Assembly: GCF_002087075.1 (NCBI RefSeq) | Contig: NZ_MWSM01000019.1 | Span: 128,208 to 192,207, forward strand | Length of the DNA: 64,000 nucleotides | Source of the DNA: Streptococcus pseudopneumoniae ATCC BAA-960 = CCUG 49455 | GTDB lineage: Bacteria > Bacillota > Bacilli > Lactobacillales > Streptococcaceae | Direction of reading: 5' to 3' | Part shown: positions 10,212 to 18,849 of the stretch, one piece after another | Numbering within the stretch: position 1 is the first letter of the stretch | Layout: every line of letters begins with the position of its first letter | Notes under the pieces: model-generated | Database searches by the model: none | What the model saw: the letters and a program-made list of their open reading frames with translations, nothing else | What the model was told of the DNA's origin: nothing | Position numbers and translations under genes: made by a program

Positions 10212-10853
10212 CTAATTTATGTTCCCATATTTTCTATACATTATCCATTTATAAATTGCTTGCGTAGTATGAGCAATTTTATCAAGGTGATGAATAATAT
10301 CTAAAGCACCAATTACTTCAGAAACATTCCCATCATCTTCAAATATGTAATTCATTATTTTCTTTTCAATATTTATACTAAGCTCTTCTATCTCATTCTG
10401 TTTTTGTATAACAACCATATCTAAACATCCAGATTGTTCCTCTCTATAACAAGATATAGCCCTATTCATATGCTGTCCGATAACTTCATGAAGTATTTTT
10501 ATTTCTGAAATAATTTTCTTCAAATTTTCATTATTTTGAATAATCTGTAGATTTTTTAAAATTTCAACAATTCTATCCCCAATACGTTCAATGTCAGTTG
10601 ATATTTTTATTACACTAATAATTCTTCTTAAGTCATATGAAACAGGATGTTGTAAACAAATTAACTCAAATCCTTTTTTATCAATATTTAGAACTGACTC
10701 ATTTATGATTAAATCTTCTTTAATCAATTCTACTCGTTCTTCATTTGATAAATATTCAAATAACTTCTCGTATTTATCAAGCACAGATACCCAAATGGTC
10801 TCTAAATTATTTGATAATTCTATAATTTCATTTTCTAAATATAACCTTAACAT
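10212..10853 (-). CDS. PhoU-like protein
   Basis: A 213-residue all-helical protein with two PhoU-type repeats, seen in ICLQHPVSYDLRRIISVIKI and in STDIERIGDRIVEI (near residues 68-100). The second half is more divergent. PhoU proteins normally accompany a Pst phosphate importer and regulate phosphate uptake and signalling. No pst genes are nearby; instead this copy lies between a PP2C-like phosphatase and galT. It is probably a specialised regulator for a phosphate-linked substrate of this operon, which is inference. Confidence 0.8.
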   Translation of the reverse strand: MLRLYLENEIIELSNNLETIWVSVLDKYEKLFEYLSNEERVELIKEDLIINESVLNIDKKGFELICLQHPVSYDLRRIISVIKISTDIERIGDRIVEILKNLQIIQNNENLKKIISEIKILHEVIGQHMNRAISCYREEQSGCLDMVVIQKQNEIEELSINIEKKIMNYIFEDDGNVSEVIGALDIIHHLDKIAHTTQAIYKWIMYRKYGNIN

Positions 10854-10910
10854 TTAGGTACCTCTTCTTAACAAAGTTCAATAGTAACAATTAATATTTT
10901 AAACAATATA

Positions 10911-11657
10911 TCAAACATCAATAACTAGAATACTTGCATCATCCTTCTTTCCATAGATTGGATCAATAGCAGAAGAATTAAATCTCATCTTAATTAACTC
11001 TTCAAAAGTCTTATTTTGATTATTTTGATAGAATTCATAAAAGCCATCACTCATTAAAACAATTTGTTCACTAGTAACATCTATTTGATTAATAATAGCA
11101 TGGTCTAAAAATCTCTCATCCAACGAACCTATCCAGTACCCACTCGGTTGATTAGATAATTTTCTGATTTTTTGTAAAATAATTTTTTTATTTAAAGCAC
11201 TATTTGTACCAATTGAATCTTTTATCTCATTTTTTCCTTTTTCAAATAAGTTATCTACTCTATGATCAGTTATTTCCATTTCGTTTACTAACATGACGCA
11301 GTCACCTAGCATCATATACTCCAACTTTTTTTCTGAAAGTTTAGCAAATATAAAAGCAAATGTTGGTAAGCGATAATACTCTGTTAATTCATATGAGTTT
11401 AAACCTATTTCATCTTTACCCTCGAGTAAAGCAGTTTCAAATATTTGTTTAAGAGTTTTTGATTCTTTACAATTAACCGACAAACTTTCTGATAAAATAT
11501 GTACAACTTCTGAGACTGAATAACCTATCTCCTCTTTAGAATTATATAAATCTGTAGCTCCATCGATAATCCAAAAATACTGATTTTGTGAACCTACAGT
11601 ATCCTCATTTTCTACAGAACTTCCTTGTATCGAACAAATTTTATTTATCTTTACCAT
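10911..11657 (-). CDS. PP2C-like protein phosphatase
   Basis: A 248-residue PPM-type phosphatase-like protein. The metal-binding motifs are visible: NEDTVGSQNQYFWIIDGATD near residues 17-36, LGDCVMLV near 130, VLMSDGFYEF near 208, and the terminal KKDDASILVIDV. These are the DG and DD signatures of PP2C enzymes. It has no transmembrane region. Its start overlaps the end of the surface-protein gene by 17 bp, so the two are translationally coupled. The target protein is unknown. Confidence 0.8.
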   Translation of the reverse strand: MVKINKICSIQGSSVENEDTVGSQNQYFWIIDGATDLYNSKEEIGYSVSEVVHILSESLSVNCKESKTLKQIFETALLEGKDEIGLNSYELTEYYRLPTFAFIFAKLSEKKLEYMMLGDCVMLVNEMEITDHRVDNLFEKGKNEIKDSIGTNSALNKKIILQKIRKLSNQPSGYWIGSLDERFLDHAIINQIDVTSEQIVLMSDGFYEFYQNNQNKTFEELIKMRFNSSAIDPIYGKKDDASILVIDV

Positions 11658-13797
11658 AATACTTCAACCCTTTTAGTGTCAAAAGTAAACCAATTCCTGT
11701 CACTGTTAAGAATAGTTCCATAATCTTGTTCGAACCAGTCTTTGGTAATTTTTGTTTTACATCTACTATTTCTTTAGATTTATTAATATGATTTTCAGTT
11801 TCTCTGCCATCTCCAACTATTTTATGGTTCACTTCTTCTGTCTTATTATCTTGTTTATTGTCGATCTTGTCATTCATTTGTCTATTATCTTTACTTGAGT
11901 TAAACTCTCCGTTCTTCTGGTTACTATCAATTACATTATTTGAATTAGATTGTTTTTCATGCACATATGAACTTGTTTTAAATTTTTCCTCTTTGTTTTT
12001 TTCTTTTTCGTTTTTATCACTTAAGTTATTTGTTACAATTTTATAAAGCCCATTCTCCGTTACAATATTGAAATTACCATCGCTATCACGTATAACAGGT
12101 TCTTTCTCATTTGCATTAGATTTGATGAATGATATATACTTACCGGATAAATTATAAAATTGGTTATTTAAAACGGTTATTTTACCCTTTGAATCCTCAA
12201 TAACAATTCCTTCTTTACCACCGAATATACTATTCTCTGAGACTACTAAATTATCACTAACTCGTAATAATTCAATATTTGGTTGTTCTGTTTCCTTAGA
12301 ATTATTATTAATTACATTTTTTGTTACAGTAATATCTGATACTTTTCCTAAATATTCTGCACTATCTTTTGCAACTCGTATCGCTTTTGTTTTAGGATCG
12401 GCAATATTAAATATATTTTCGGCGATAACCACCTGTTTATTTAAATCTAATAGGTCTTTAGTGTTTTTATAGCTATAAGCATTTACTAAAGCTGCTCCGC
12501 TTTCTCGATAATGTACACTCTCTCCTTTAACTTTCTTATCAAAGCGATTTCCTTTGATTAATACATCAGTGAATCCTGTAAAACGTACACCTGCATACAT
12601 CATGTTATCAAAATGATTATTTAAAATTTTAATATTAGAGGGGTTCTGTGTCGACAATGTTTGATAGTGTGTGCCAATTGCTGTTACTAATTCTCCAGAT
12701 TTATCACTTTTGCCAAAATAGGAATTTTGAATAGTCACATTTTCAGATTTTTTCCCATCATCATTCAAGGCATAAGGAAAACCTTTTCTAGTTAATGGTT
12801 CAATCTGAATGCTCTCCTTACTTATGATTTGCCCATCCTTCATCGTTTTGGGTAAGGCTTGCCCAAGAAAACGAGAATTATCAACTAATACATTTTTCGA
12901 ACCTGCAATTTGAATAGCATGCCCTTGATAACTATCCTTGAATGTTACATTTTTTATAGTTACGTTATTTGAATTCCCAATAGCAAATGCACCTGAAGAA
13001 TTTATAAGTGGTAGATTTTTTGCTTTAGTTCCTTCTTCATTCAAAGCACCGTTCATATCAATAGTACCACCAGAATAACTAATATCTTCTGTTGGGCTCC
13101 ATTCTACTTGCGCACCATCATCCGTAAATAAACCTGTCATAAAAACAATGGAAGGGTGATTCTTAATATTTATACCATTTAGAATTGTAGCTTTCTCATT
13201 CAATTCTAAGTGTGTATGACTTTTTAAAAAAACAATTTCTTTTACTAAATAAGTTCCTTCAGGAAAATATACATTTCCTCCACCTAGTCCTTTAGCTGCA
13301 GCATCTATTGTATCTTGAATTGCTTGACGATCATCATTAACTCCGTCACCTATTGCTCCATAATCTTTAACATTTAAAGCAGTATCTTCAAATTCTTTTT
13401 TGATAATTCTGTCACTTATAACATCTTCCTTATAACTCTTATTTTCATTAGTAGATGTTACTGTAGATTCAACTGTTCTGTTGTCTAATTGTGAATTAGA
13501 ACGAATAGTACCATTAGAGCTGATACTATTAACACTTAACGAATTATCTAAACCATTAGTGGTTGAATTAGAGGCAATCATTTCAGCAGAACGATTCTGA
13601 TTAACAGTTGGTGAATTATCTAAATCATTAGTAATTGCATTAGAAGACTCTTTTGTAGCCATCGGTGAAGAACTAGTAACAACTTCATCCGATAAAATAC
13701 CTTGGCTTCCCAAAATTGAAATTGCCAATAGTACCGAGCAGGTCCCCACCTTTAATTTACGAATACTGAATACCTCATTAGGAACAAAATATTTCAT
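11641..13797 (-). CDS. Sortase-anchored beta-helix surface protein (pectate-lyase-3 like)
   Basis: A cell-wall protein of 718 residues. The N-terminus is a variant YSIRK signal peptide (VFSIRKLKVGTCSVLLAISI). A Ser/Thr/Asn-rich repeat region with recurring SxxTNxLDNS-type units follows to about residue 130. From about residue 145 comes a pectate-lyase-3/rhamnogalacturonase-type domain (VKDYGAIGDGVNDDRQAIQD) and then a right-handed beta-helix. A Lys/Glu/Asn-rich wall-spanning linker leads to the LPKTG motif (residues 684-688), a membrane helix and a basic tail. I chose the ATG at 13797 because GGAGG lies just upstream; a TTG 12 bp earlier is less likely. It is probably a glycan-cleaving or binding protein; the polysaccharide is unknown. 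It is the first gene of the operon. Confidence 0.88.
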   Translation of the reverse strand: MKYFVPNEVFSIRKLKVGTCSVLLAISILGSQGILSDEVVTSSSPMATKESSNAITNDLDNSPTVNQNRSAEMIASNSTTNGLDNSLSVNSISSNGTIRSNSQLDNRTVESTVTSTNENKSYKEDVISDRIIKKEFEDTALNVKDYGAIGDGVNDDRQAIQDTIDAAAKGLGGGNVYFPEGTYLVKEIVFLKSHTHLELNEKATILNGINIKNHPSIVFMTGLFTDDGAQVEWSPTEDISYSGGTIDMNGALNEEGTKAKNLPLINSSGAFAIGNSNNVTIKNVTFKDSYQGHAIQIAGSKNVLVDNSRFLGQALPKTMKDGQIISKESIQIEPLTRKGFPYALNDDGKKSENVTIQNSYFGKSDKSGELVTAIGTHYQTLSTQNPSNIKILNNHFDNMMYAGVRFTGFTDVLIKGNRFDKKVKGESVHYRESGAALVNAYSYKNTKDLLDLNKQVVIAENIFNIADPKTKAIRVAKDSAEYLGKVSDITVTKNVINNNSKETEQPNIELLRVSDNLVVSENSIFGGKEGIVIEDSKGKITVLNNQFYNLSGKYISFIKSNANEKEPVIRDSDGNFNIVTENGLYKIVTNNLSDKNEKEKNKEEKFKTSSYVHEKQSNSNNVIDSNQKNGEFNSSKDNRQMNDKIDNKQDNKTEEVNHKIVGDGRETENHINKSKEIVDVKQKLPKTGSNKIMELFLTVTGIGLLLTLKGLKYYGKDK

Positions 13798-13862
13798 CAG
13801 AACCTCCAATTTTTTTACTATTTTTTAACAATTGATTATTACTTTTCTTAAAATAGATAGAA

Positions 13863-13876
13863 TGACACCGCTGTCA
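13863..13876 (-). promoter_or_regulatory. LacI-type operator, surface-protein operon
   Basis: TGACACCGCTGTCA is an inverted repeat with the same arms as the operator at 7545-7558 and differs only at two of the four central bases. It starts about 8 bp downstream of the -10 box, so both promoters have the operator in the same place. Confidence 0.75.
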
Positions 13877-13884
13877 TTATCTTT

Positions 13885-13913
13885 ATCATATATTTTCCAA
13901 ATTGAATTGTCAA
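13885..13913 (-). promoter_or_regulatory. Promoter of the surface-protein/galT/galE operon
   Basis: On the minus strand TTGACA (13913-13908) and TATGAT (13890-13885) are separated by 17 bp. No other clear promoter was seen before galE, so this promoter probably drives the surface protein, PP2C, PhoU-like, galT and galE genes together. Confidence 0.75.
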
Positions 13914-13941
13914 GGAATAACACAAGAAAATATTAAAATTT

Positions 13942-14195
13942 ATACTCTTCGGAAATCTCTTCAAACTAGGTCAGTGCCGCCTTGCCCTAAGTCTAGGTTA
14001 CTGACTTGGTCAGTTCTATAGTAGATTGAAACTAGAATAGTACACCTCTACTTATAAAACATTGTTAGAAATCGATTTGACTATCCCGATCGATTTGTCC
14101 TATTCTTATTTCATTTTACTATATCTACAACCTCAAAGCAGGGTTTTGAGCTATCTATGGCCAACTTCCTAGTTTGCTCTTTAGCCTTCCATTCA
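13942..14195 (+). repeat. BOX element interrupted by a RUP
   Basis: A degenerate boxA module begins with ATACTCTTCGGAAATCTC and continues to CGCCTTGCCC, followed by a boxB start ending at CAGTTCTA (14018). The element resumes after 14121 with TATCTACAACCTC and the boxB palindrome, then a degenerate boxC (CTTCCTAGTTTGCTCTTTA). The split falls exactly at a TA dinucleotide, as expected of a RUP insertion. The BOX is diverged compared with the one at 32071, so it looks old. Confidence 0.8.
14019..14121 (+). repeat. RUP element inside the BOX
   Basis: About 103 bp beginning TAGTAGATTGAAACTAGAAT and ending in ATTTCATTTTACTA, flanked by duplicated TA. Size, ends and TA target match the RUP family of pneumococcus, non-autonomous elements thought to be mobilised by an IS630-type transposase. 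The recognition is from memory of the family sequence. Confidence 0.7.
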
Positions 14196-14648
14196 AAAGT
14201 GATGCTATCTTTCTTAGCTTGAATATAAAATATCCCATTTACTATATTTAAATTTATTGATATGTTGTAAATTATAAATGAAAGAACAAATACCTTGTCA
14301 TACAAGCATTCGCCAGGGATATTTACCTGAATATCGCTCATATGGCGGATTGAAACTAAAACACTACAATATATTTCTTAAATAGACCTTCTATAAAAGC
14401 TAGATTTAACCTCGATAAAAATAGATGCAGTGCTTCTAAAATACTGGAATAGGGCATATAGGTAATCGTAGACAAGTGTTTTATAGATTGTCTCGCAGGA
14501 GATCTAATGATGTATAGCAAGCATCACTAAACATATAGAATATCTGTATTATTATAATATCAACATGCTATAAATTCTATCATGCAAAAGAATGACTAGA
14601 ACATGAAAGACAGGCACAAAACTTTGAACAATATTCTGAAAACAAAAA

Positions 14649-14694
14649 AAAGACGTGAGTTTCCACAATCTCACTCATGGAAACTCACGTCTTT
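14649..14694 (-). terminator. Strong terminator in a gene-free stretch
   Basis: A perfect 17-bp stem (14649-14665 with 14678-14694) around a 12-base loop. On the minus strand it is followed by eight T, so it ends minus-strand transcripts from the aminotransferase operon. The remaining gene-free sequence from 14196 to 14961 shows only scattered degenerate repeat-like fragments and no gene I can support. Confidence 0.7.
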
Positions 14695-14961
14695 CAAAAA
14701 ATAGGGTGAATTGAAAACTAGAACAAGACACTAGATTTTCTAAATGATGTCTAGTAAGGATTCTAAATGCTACACTAAATTGCTCACATCTTATTTCAAA
14801 CCACGGGACTCCCACAAGAAAGGAAAATCCTATAAAAATTCTCTCTCTGAGGAGAAAGGAGCCTCAACTACAGGTGTAAACTATTATCAATTGAAAACAA
14901 CAGTTTTTACACTCAATTAGACTTTTTAGGGACAGGATCACTTTCGCTTGACTGTAGTTTG

Positions 14962-16188
14962 TCATTTTTTTGATAAAGTTAGCACTTTTTCAGAAACTGT
15001 TTTGAAAGTCTCAATGATATAGTCCACTTCTTCATCGCTTAATTTAGTGTGAAGAGGGAGCGTAATTTCATTTTCAAAGAAGGCATAGGCTCTTGGATAA
15101 TTCGCCATATCAAAGCCAAGATTCTTATAGGCTGTCAAGAGCGGAAGCGGTTTGTAGTGTACGTTACTTGCAATTCCTGCTTTAGCTAATTCTTGGATGA
15201 TAAGATTGCGTTCTTCTAGGCTTGCTCCTTTTACACGGGTGATGTAGAGGTGGCGTGAAGATTCGACAGTTTCAGTCTTGTGTGCCAAAGGATGGATGCG
15301 AGAACCTGCAAAACCACTATCATAGCGGTCCACAATGTCCTTACGGCGTTCCAACAAACTTGGATAGCGGTTCAATTGTACCAAACCAAGTGAAGCCATG
15401 ATATCGGTCATGTTGCACTTATAGGCTGGTGTAACGATATCGTATTCCCATGACCCCAGTTGCATCTTGGCAAGAGCATCCTTAGTTTGCCCGTGAAGGG
15501 AAAGGATTTGGAATTCCTTGTACATCTCTTCGTCATCAATCACTGGATTGATTTTCCAAGTCGCACTTCCACCTTCTGCCGTTGTAAAGTTCTTAACGGC
15601 ATGGAATGAGAAGGAAGTAAAGTCAGCGATAGAACCAGAAGGTTGTCCTTTATAAGTAGATCCCAAAGCGTGGGCACTATCAGAGACAATGACAATACGG
15701 TTAAAGGCCTTTTGCCACTTGCTTGAAGCGGTAAAGAAGTCACGTTTTTTCTCCACGACTTGGAACAAACGGTCATAATCGCAAACAATCCCTGCGAGCT
15801 CTACTGGGATAATCACCTTAGTTTTCTCAGTGATAGCTTGCTCCAGCAAGTCATAGTCCATCTCAAACGTATCTGCTTGGATATCTACCATGACAGGGGT
15901 CGCTCCTACGTGCGTGATGACACTACATGAAGCTGTATAGGTCATGGCTGGAACGATGACTTCATCACCAGGCCCAACTTCAAGCACACGCAAAATTAAC
16001 TCCAGAGCGGCTGTCGCAGAGTTAAGGCAGACAGTCTTAGGCGTCTGTGTGTATTGGGACAAGCGACGCTCCAGTTCTTTGGTCTTAGGACCTGTTGTAA
16101 TCCAACCAGAACGAAGGGTATCCGCTACTTCAGCAATTTCTGATTCCGTAATATCGGGTGGTGAAAATGGAATATTGTAATTTGGCAT
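14962..16188 (-). CDS. DegT/DnrJ/EryC1-family sugar aminotransferase
   Basis: A 408-residue PLP-dependent aminotransferase of the nucleotide-sugar type. The motifs are ITTGPKTKELE near the N-terminus, SATAALELIL for phosphate binding, and SFHAVKNFTTAEGG with the PLP-forming lysine. I chose the ATG at 16188 because AAGGAGC lies properly upstream; a start 27 bp earlier has no good ribosome site. It follows the sugar transferase gene on the same strand. Such pairs make and attach an amino sugar on an undecaprenyl-phosphate carrier for a surface glycan or glycoprotein; no further glycosyltransferases are nearby. Confidence 0.9.
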   Translation of the reverse strand: MPNYNIPFSPPDITESEIAEVADTLRSGWITTGPKTKELERRLSQYTQTPKTVCLNSATAALELILRVLEVGPGDEVIVPAMTYTASCSVITHVGATPVMVDIQADTFEMDYDLLEQAITEKTKVIIPVELAGIVCDYDRLFQVVEKKRDFFTASSKWQKAFNRIVIVSDSAHALGSTYKGQPSGSIADFTSFSFHAVKNFTTAEGGSATWKINPVIDDEEMYKEFQILSLHGQTKDALAKMQLGSWEYDIVTPAYKCNMTDIMASLGLVQLNRYPSLLERRKDIVDRYDSGFAGSRIHPLAHKTETVESSRHLYITRVKGASLEERNLIIQELAKAGIASNVHYKPLPLLTAYKNLGFDMANYPRAYAFFENEITLPLHTKLSDEEVDYIIETFKTVSEKVLTLSKK

Positions 16189-16230
16189 TGATTTGCTCCT
16201 TTTATCTGTACTCATTCTCTTATGACTACT

Positions 16231-16923
16231 TTATTTTAGTACCTCAAATACGGTTTGAAACATGATTTTGATGTCTCCAAGGAAACTAAACTCTCGGAGA
16301 TAGACGAGGTTATAGCGCATCTTTTCAGGAAGGACGTGTTCGACATAGGCTTGGTCAACCGACAGACCTTTCTCCGTCATTTGACTGATGATAGTGTCCT
16401 CATCCTTGTAGTTGATGCTGGTTGGAGAGGTAATCCCTGCTGGTAAGAGCAAGGTCGCCATCATTTCAGGGCTATACCGCTCTGTGTAACGAGGCACTTC
16501 AGGTCGTGTACCGACAAAGGACATTTCGCCTTTCAGGACATTGACCAACTGAGGAAGTTCATCCAAACGCACACGGCGGATGAAATTACCAACCTTGGTA
16601 ATGCGGCTATCGTTAGCAGAAGTCACCAGGCTCCCTTTTTTATCCGCATCCGTCACCATGGTACGGAACTTCCAAATCTTGAAAGGTCGATTGTACTGGG
16701 TCACGCGCTCTTGCTTGTAAATCACTGGCCCCTTGCTATCCAACTTGATCCAAATGCTCAAGATGAGAAAGATGGGTGAGGTCAGAACCAGTACTACCAA
16801 GGCTAGAACCCAATCCAAGCAACGCTTGAAAATCAGCGAACTCTTCCTTTTAGAGACAAGCTGGTAGTAAGACTCAACCTCGCTTGATTTCATTTCCACG
16901 GGCAAGTCTTCCCATTTCAGCAT
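16231..16923 (-). CDS. Undecaprenyl-phosphate sugar-phosphate transferase
   Basis: A 230-residue monotopic bacterial sugar transferase (WbaP/PglC type). One hydrophobic segment near residues 32-57 is followed by the family motifs: YKQERVTQYNRPFKIWKFRTM, TKVGNFIRRVRLDELPQLVNV with the Asp-Glu catalytic pair, and KGEMSFVGTRPEVPRY. It lacks the large N-terminal membrane domain of WchA/CpsE-type enzymes, so it is the short PglC-like form. It is the first gene of the pair with the aminotransferase. The N-terminal extension before the helix is unusually long for PglC. Confidence 0.9.
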   Translation of the reverse strand: MLKWEDLPVEMKSSEVESYYQLVSKRKSSLIFKRCLDWVLALVVLVLTSPIFLILSIWIKLDSKGPVIYKQERVTQYNRPFKIWKFRTMVTDADKKGSLVTSANDSRITKVGNFIRRVRLDELPQLVNVLKGEMSFVGTRPEVPRYTERYSPEMMATLLLPAGITSPTSINYKDEDTIISQMTEKGLSVDQAYVEHVLPEKMRYNLVYLREFSFLGDIKIMFQTVFEVLK

Positions 16924-17030
16924 GCTGTTTCTCCTTTGTTTTTATTATACTATTTGTCAACATTTTTCATTATACCACAAAATGGAAAAGGCGGTGAAAG
17001 AAATCTGTAATTTGAAAGATTTCCTTCTGG

Positions 17031-17100
17031 TACTCAATGAAAATCAAAGTACAGCTTTTAGGTTGCAGATAAAGCTGACCTGGTTTTAAGAGATTTTCAA
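17031..17100 (-). repeat. Degenerate BOX-like remnant
   Basis: The stretch starts TACTCAATGAAAATCAAAG and ends AGAGATTTTCAA, the two ends of a BOX, with a shrunken middle containing AGCTGACCTGG. It lies between the sugar transferase promoter region and the end of the ABC exporter gene. Confidence 0.55.
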
Positions 17101-17106
17101 AAAATA

Positions 17107-18849
17107 TTAAGACATAGCTCCTGCCTGCAAGCTATACATCTTGTGATAGGTCCCTCCCAAGGCCAAGAGTTCCTCATGTGTTCCACTCTCAATAATGCGC
17201 CCCTTGTCCAAAACATAGATGCAGTTGGCGTCTTGAATAGTAGAAAGGCGGTGAGCGATAGCAATAGTTGTTCGGCCCTGTCTCATCTTCGCCAGAGAAG
17301 CTTGAACCAAGCTTTCTGTTTCAGAGTCAATATTGGCGGTCGCTTCATCCAAAATCAGGATTTTAGGCTGGCTGGCAACTGTTCTGGCAAAGGCAAGAAG
17401 CTGTCGCTGACCAGTTGAAAAACTCGATCCACGCTCAGACACAGGGGAGTCGTACCCCTTAGGAAGTTCTTGAATAAAGGAATCTGCATCCACAAAGGCT
17501 GCCGCAGCCTGAACCTGATCATCACTGATTTCTTGGTACATGGCGATATTGGACTTAATAGTTCCATGATAGAGAAAGGGTTCCTGCAAGACCAAACCGA
17601 TGTTTTTTCTCAGCTCTTCTTGACTGAAATCCCTGATATCCACATCATCCAAGAGAACTCTCCCTGACTGGAATTCATAAAAGCGCATGAGGACATTGAT
17701 AATCGAAGATTTCCCCGAACCTGTATGACCTACAAAGGCAATGGTTTCACCCTTGTTGACCGAAAAAGAAATATCATCCAGAATAGGATGTTTGCCATCA
17801 TATGAGAAACACACATGTTCAAAACGAATATTGCCTTCTTCAACCTCAACCTGACTATTTTCTTGAAGAGGCTCATAGGTTGCCTCGTCAATCAAGGCAA
17901 AGACACGGCCTGCAGACACCATAGACGTTTGCAGGGTTGAAAAGTTTTGCGTTACTTCAATCAGAGGATCAAAGAGACGATTGATGTACTGGATAAAAGC
18001 ATACATAGTCCCGACCGTTATCCCGATAGAAAGACCACGGTAGCCAAAATAGGCCATTAAGACAGTATAACCTAGGAGTTTCAACAAACTCATAGCAGGG
18101 CGCAACAAGAGGGCATCAAAGGCTACAGAGCGGTTGGCATAGACCAAGTGTTCTTGGTTAATCTCATCAAATTCTGCCTGCTGGCGCTTTTCTTGATTAA
18201 AGACCTGGATAATCCTAATTCCTTCGATATTTTCTACCAGCTTACTATTGATATCTGACAAGAGACTTCTGGTTTTCTCGATAATCTTGACTGATTTTTT
18301 ACGATAGAGATTGACCAAAAGGAAAATCAAAGGGAGAAAGAGCAGGACTAATGCTGTCAAACGAAAATCCAACACCAACATGGTATAAAGGGTTGTCAAA
18401 AAGATAAAAATTGCTGAGATAAAACTGGATAAAATCCCCGAAAACATATCACTGATTGTCTCGGTATCATTAGTCAAACGAGAGACGATAGAGCCTGCTG
18501 GCGTCTTGTCAAAATAAGACATGCCTAGCTTCTCCATATTGGCAAAGGCATCGCGACGAATATCCCTCACAATACTGTAAGACACCCGTACAAAGAGAAG
18601 ATTTCCGACATACTGAACCAGAGTTTGCAGGATATAGAGACCATAGTAGGCCAGCAACACTGTCACAGCGAGTTGATTGAGATTGCTGAGATACTGGTCG
18701 ATAAAGTGGGAAGCCACAAGGGGAATGACACTTTTAATGACCGTAGTCGCTAGGAGAAAGCTGAGTGCCAAAAAGGTCAGAAGACCATAAGGCTTGAGAT
18801 AAGATATCAAGCGCTTCAATACAGCCCATTGTTCTTGTTTATTCTGCAT
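17107..18849 (-). CDS. ABC exporter, half transporter with canonical ATPase site
   Basis: A 580-residue half transporter: six membrane helices (about residues 20-310) and an ATPase domain with Walker A GHTGSGKSS, signature STGQRQ and Walker B ILILDEATANID. The catalytic glutamate is present. It overlaps the upstream exporter gene by 11 bp, so the two subunits almost surely form a heterodimer. The partner has a changed catalytic site, as is usual in such pairs. The substrate is unknown; lipids, peptides or drugs are all possible for this family. Confidence 0.92.
   Translation of the reverse strand: MQNKQEQWAVLKRLISYLKPYGLLTFLALSFLLATTVIKSVIPLVASHFIDQYLSNLNQLAVTVLLAYYGLYILQTLVQYVGNLLFVRVSYSIVRDIRRDAFANMEKLGMSYFDKTPAGSIVSRLTNDTETISDMFSGILSSFISAIFIFLTTLYTMLVLDFRLTALVLLFLPLIFLLVNLYRKKSVKIIEKTRSLLSDINSKLVENIEGIRIIQVFNQEKRQQAEFDEINQEHLVYANRSVAFDALLLRPAMSLLKLLGYTVLMAYFGYRGLSIGITVGTMYAFIQYINRLFDPLIEVTQNFSTLQTSMVSAGRVFALIDEATYEPLQENSQVEVEEGNIRFEHVCFSYDGKHPILDDISFSVNKGETIAFVGHTGSGKSSIINVLMRFYEFQSGRVLLDDVDIRDFSQEELRKNIGLVLQEPFLYHGTIKSNIAMYQEISDDQVQAAAAFVDADSFIQELPKGYDSPVSERGSSFSTGQRQLLAFARTVASQPKILILDEATANIDSETESLVQASLAKMRQGRTTIAIAHRLSTIQDANCIYVLDKGRIIESGTHEELLALGGTYHKMYSLQAGAMS

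Noticed and set aside
13942..14195. Repeat considered as an insertion-sequence end with a transposase
   Set aside because: No transposase frame is present; the pieces fit BOX and RUP, which are non-coding.
14111..14341. A 76-codon minus-strand frame upstream of the BOX
   Set aside because: Its second half is translated boxC and boxB repeat sequence and the first half matches nothing I know. It is most likely a chance frame.
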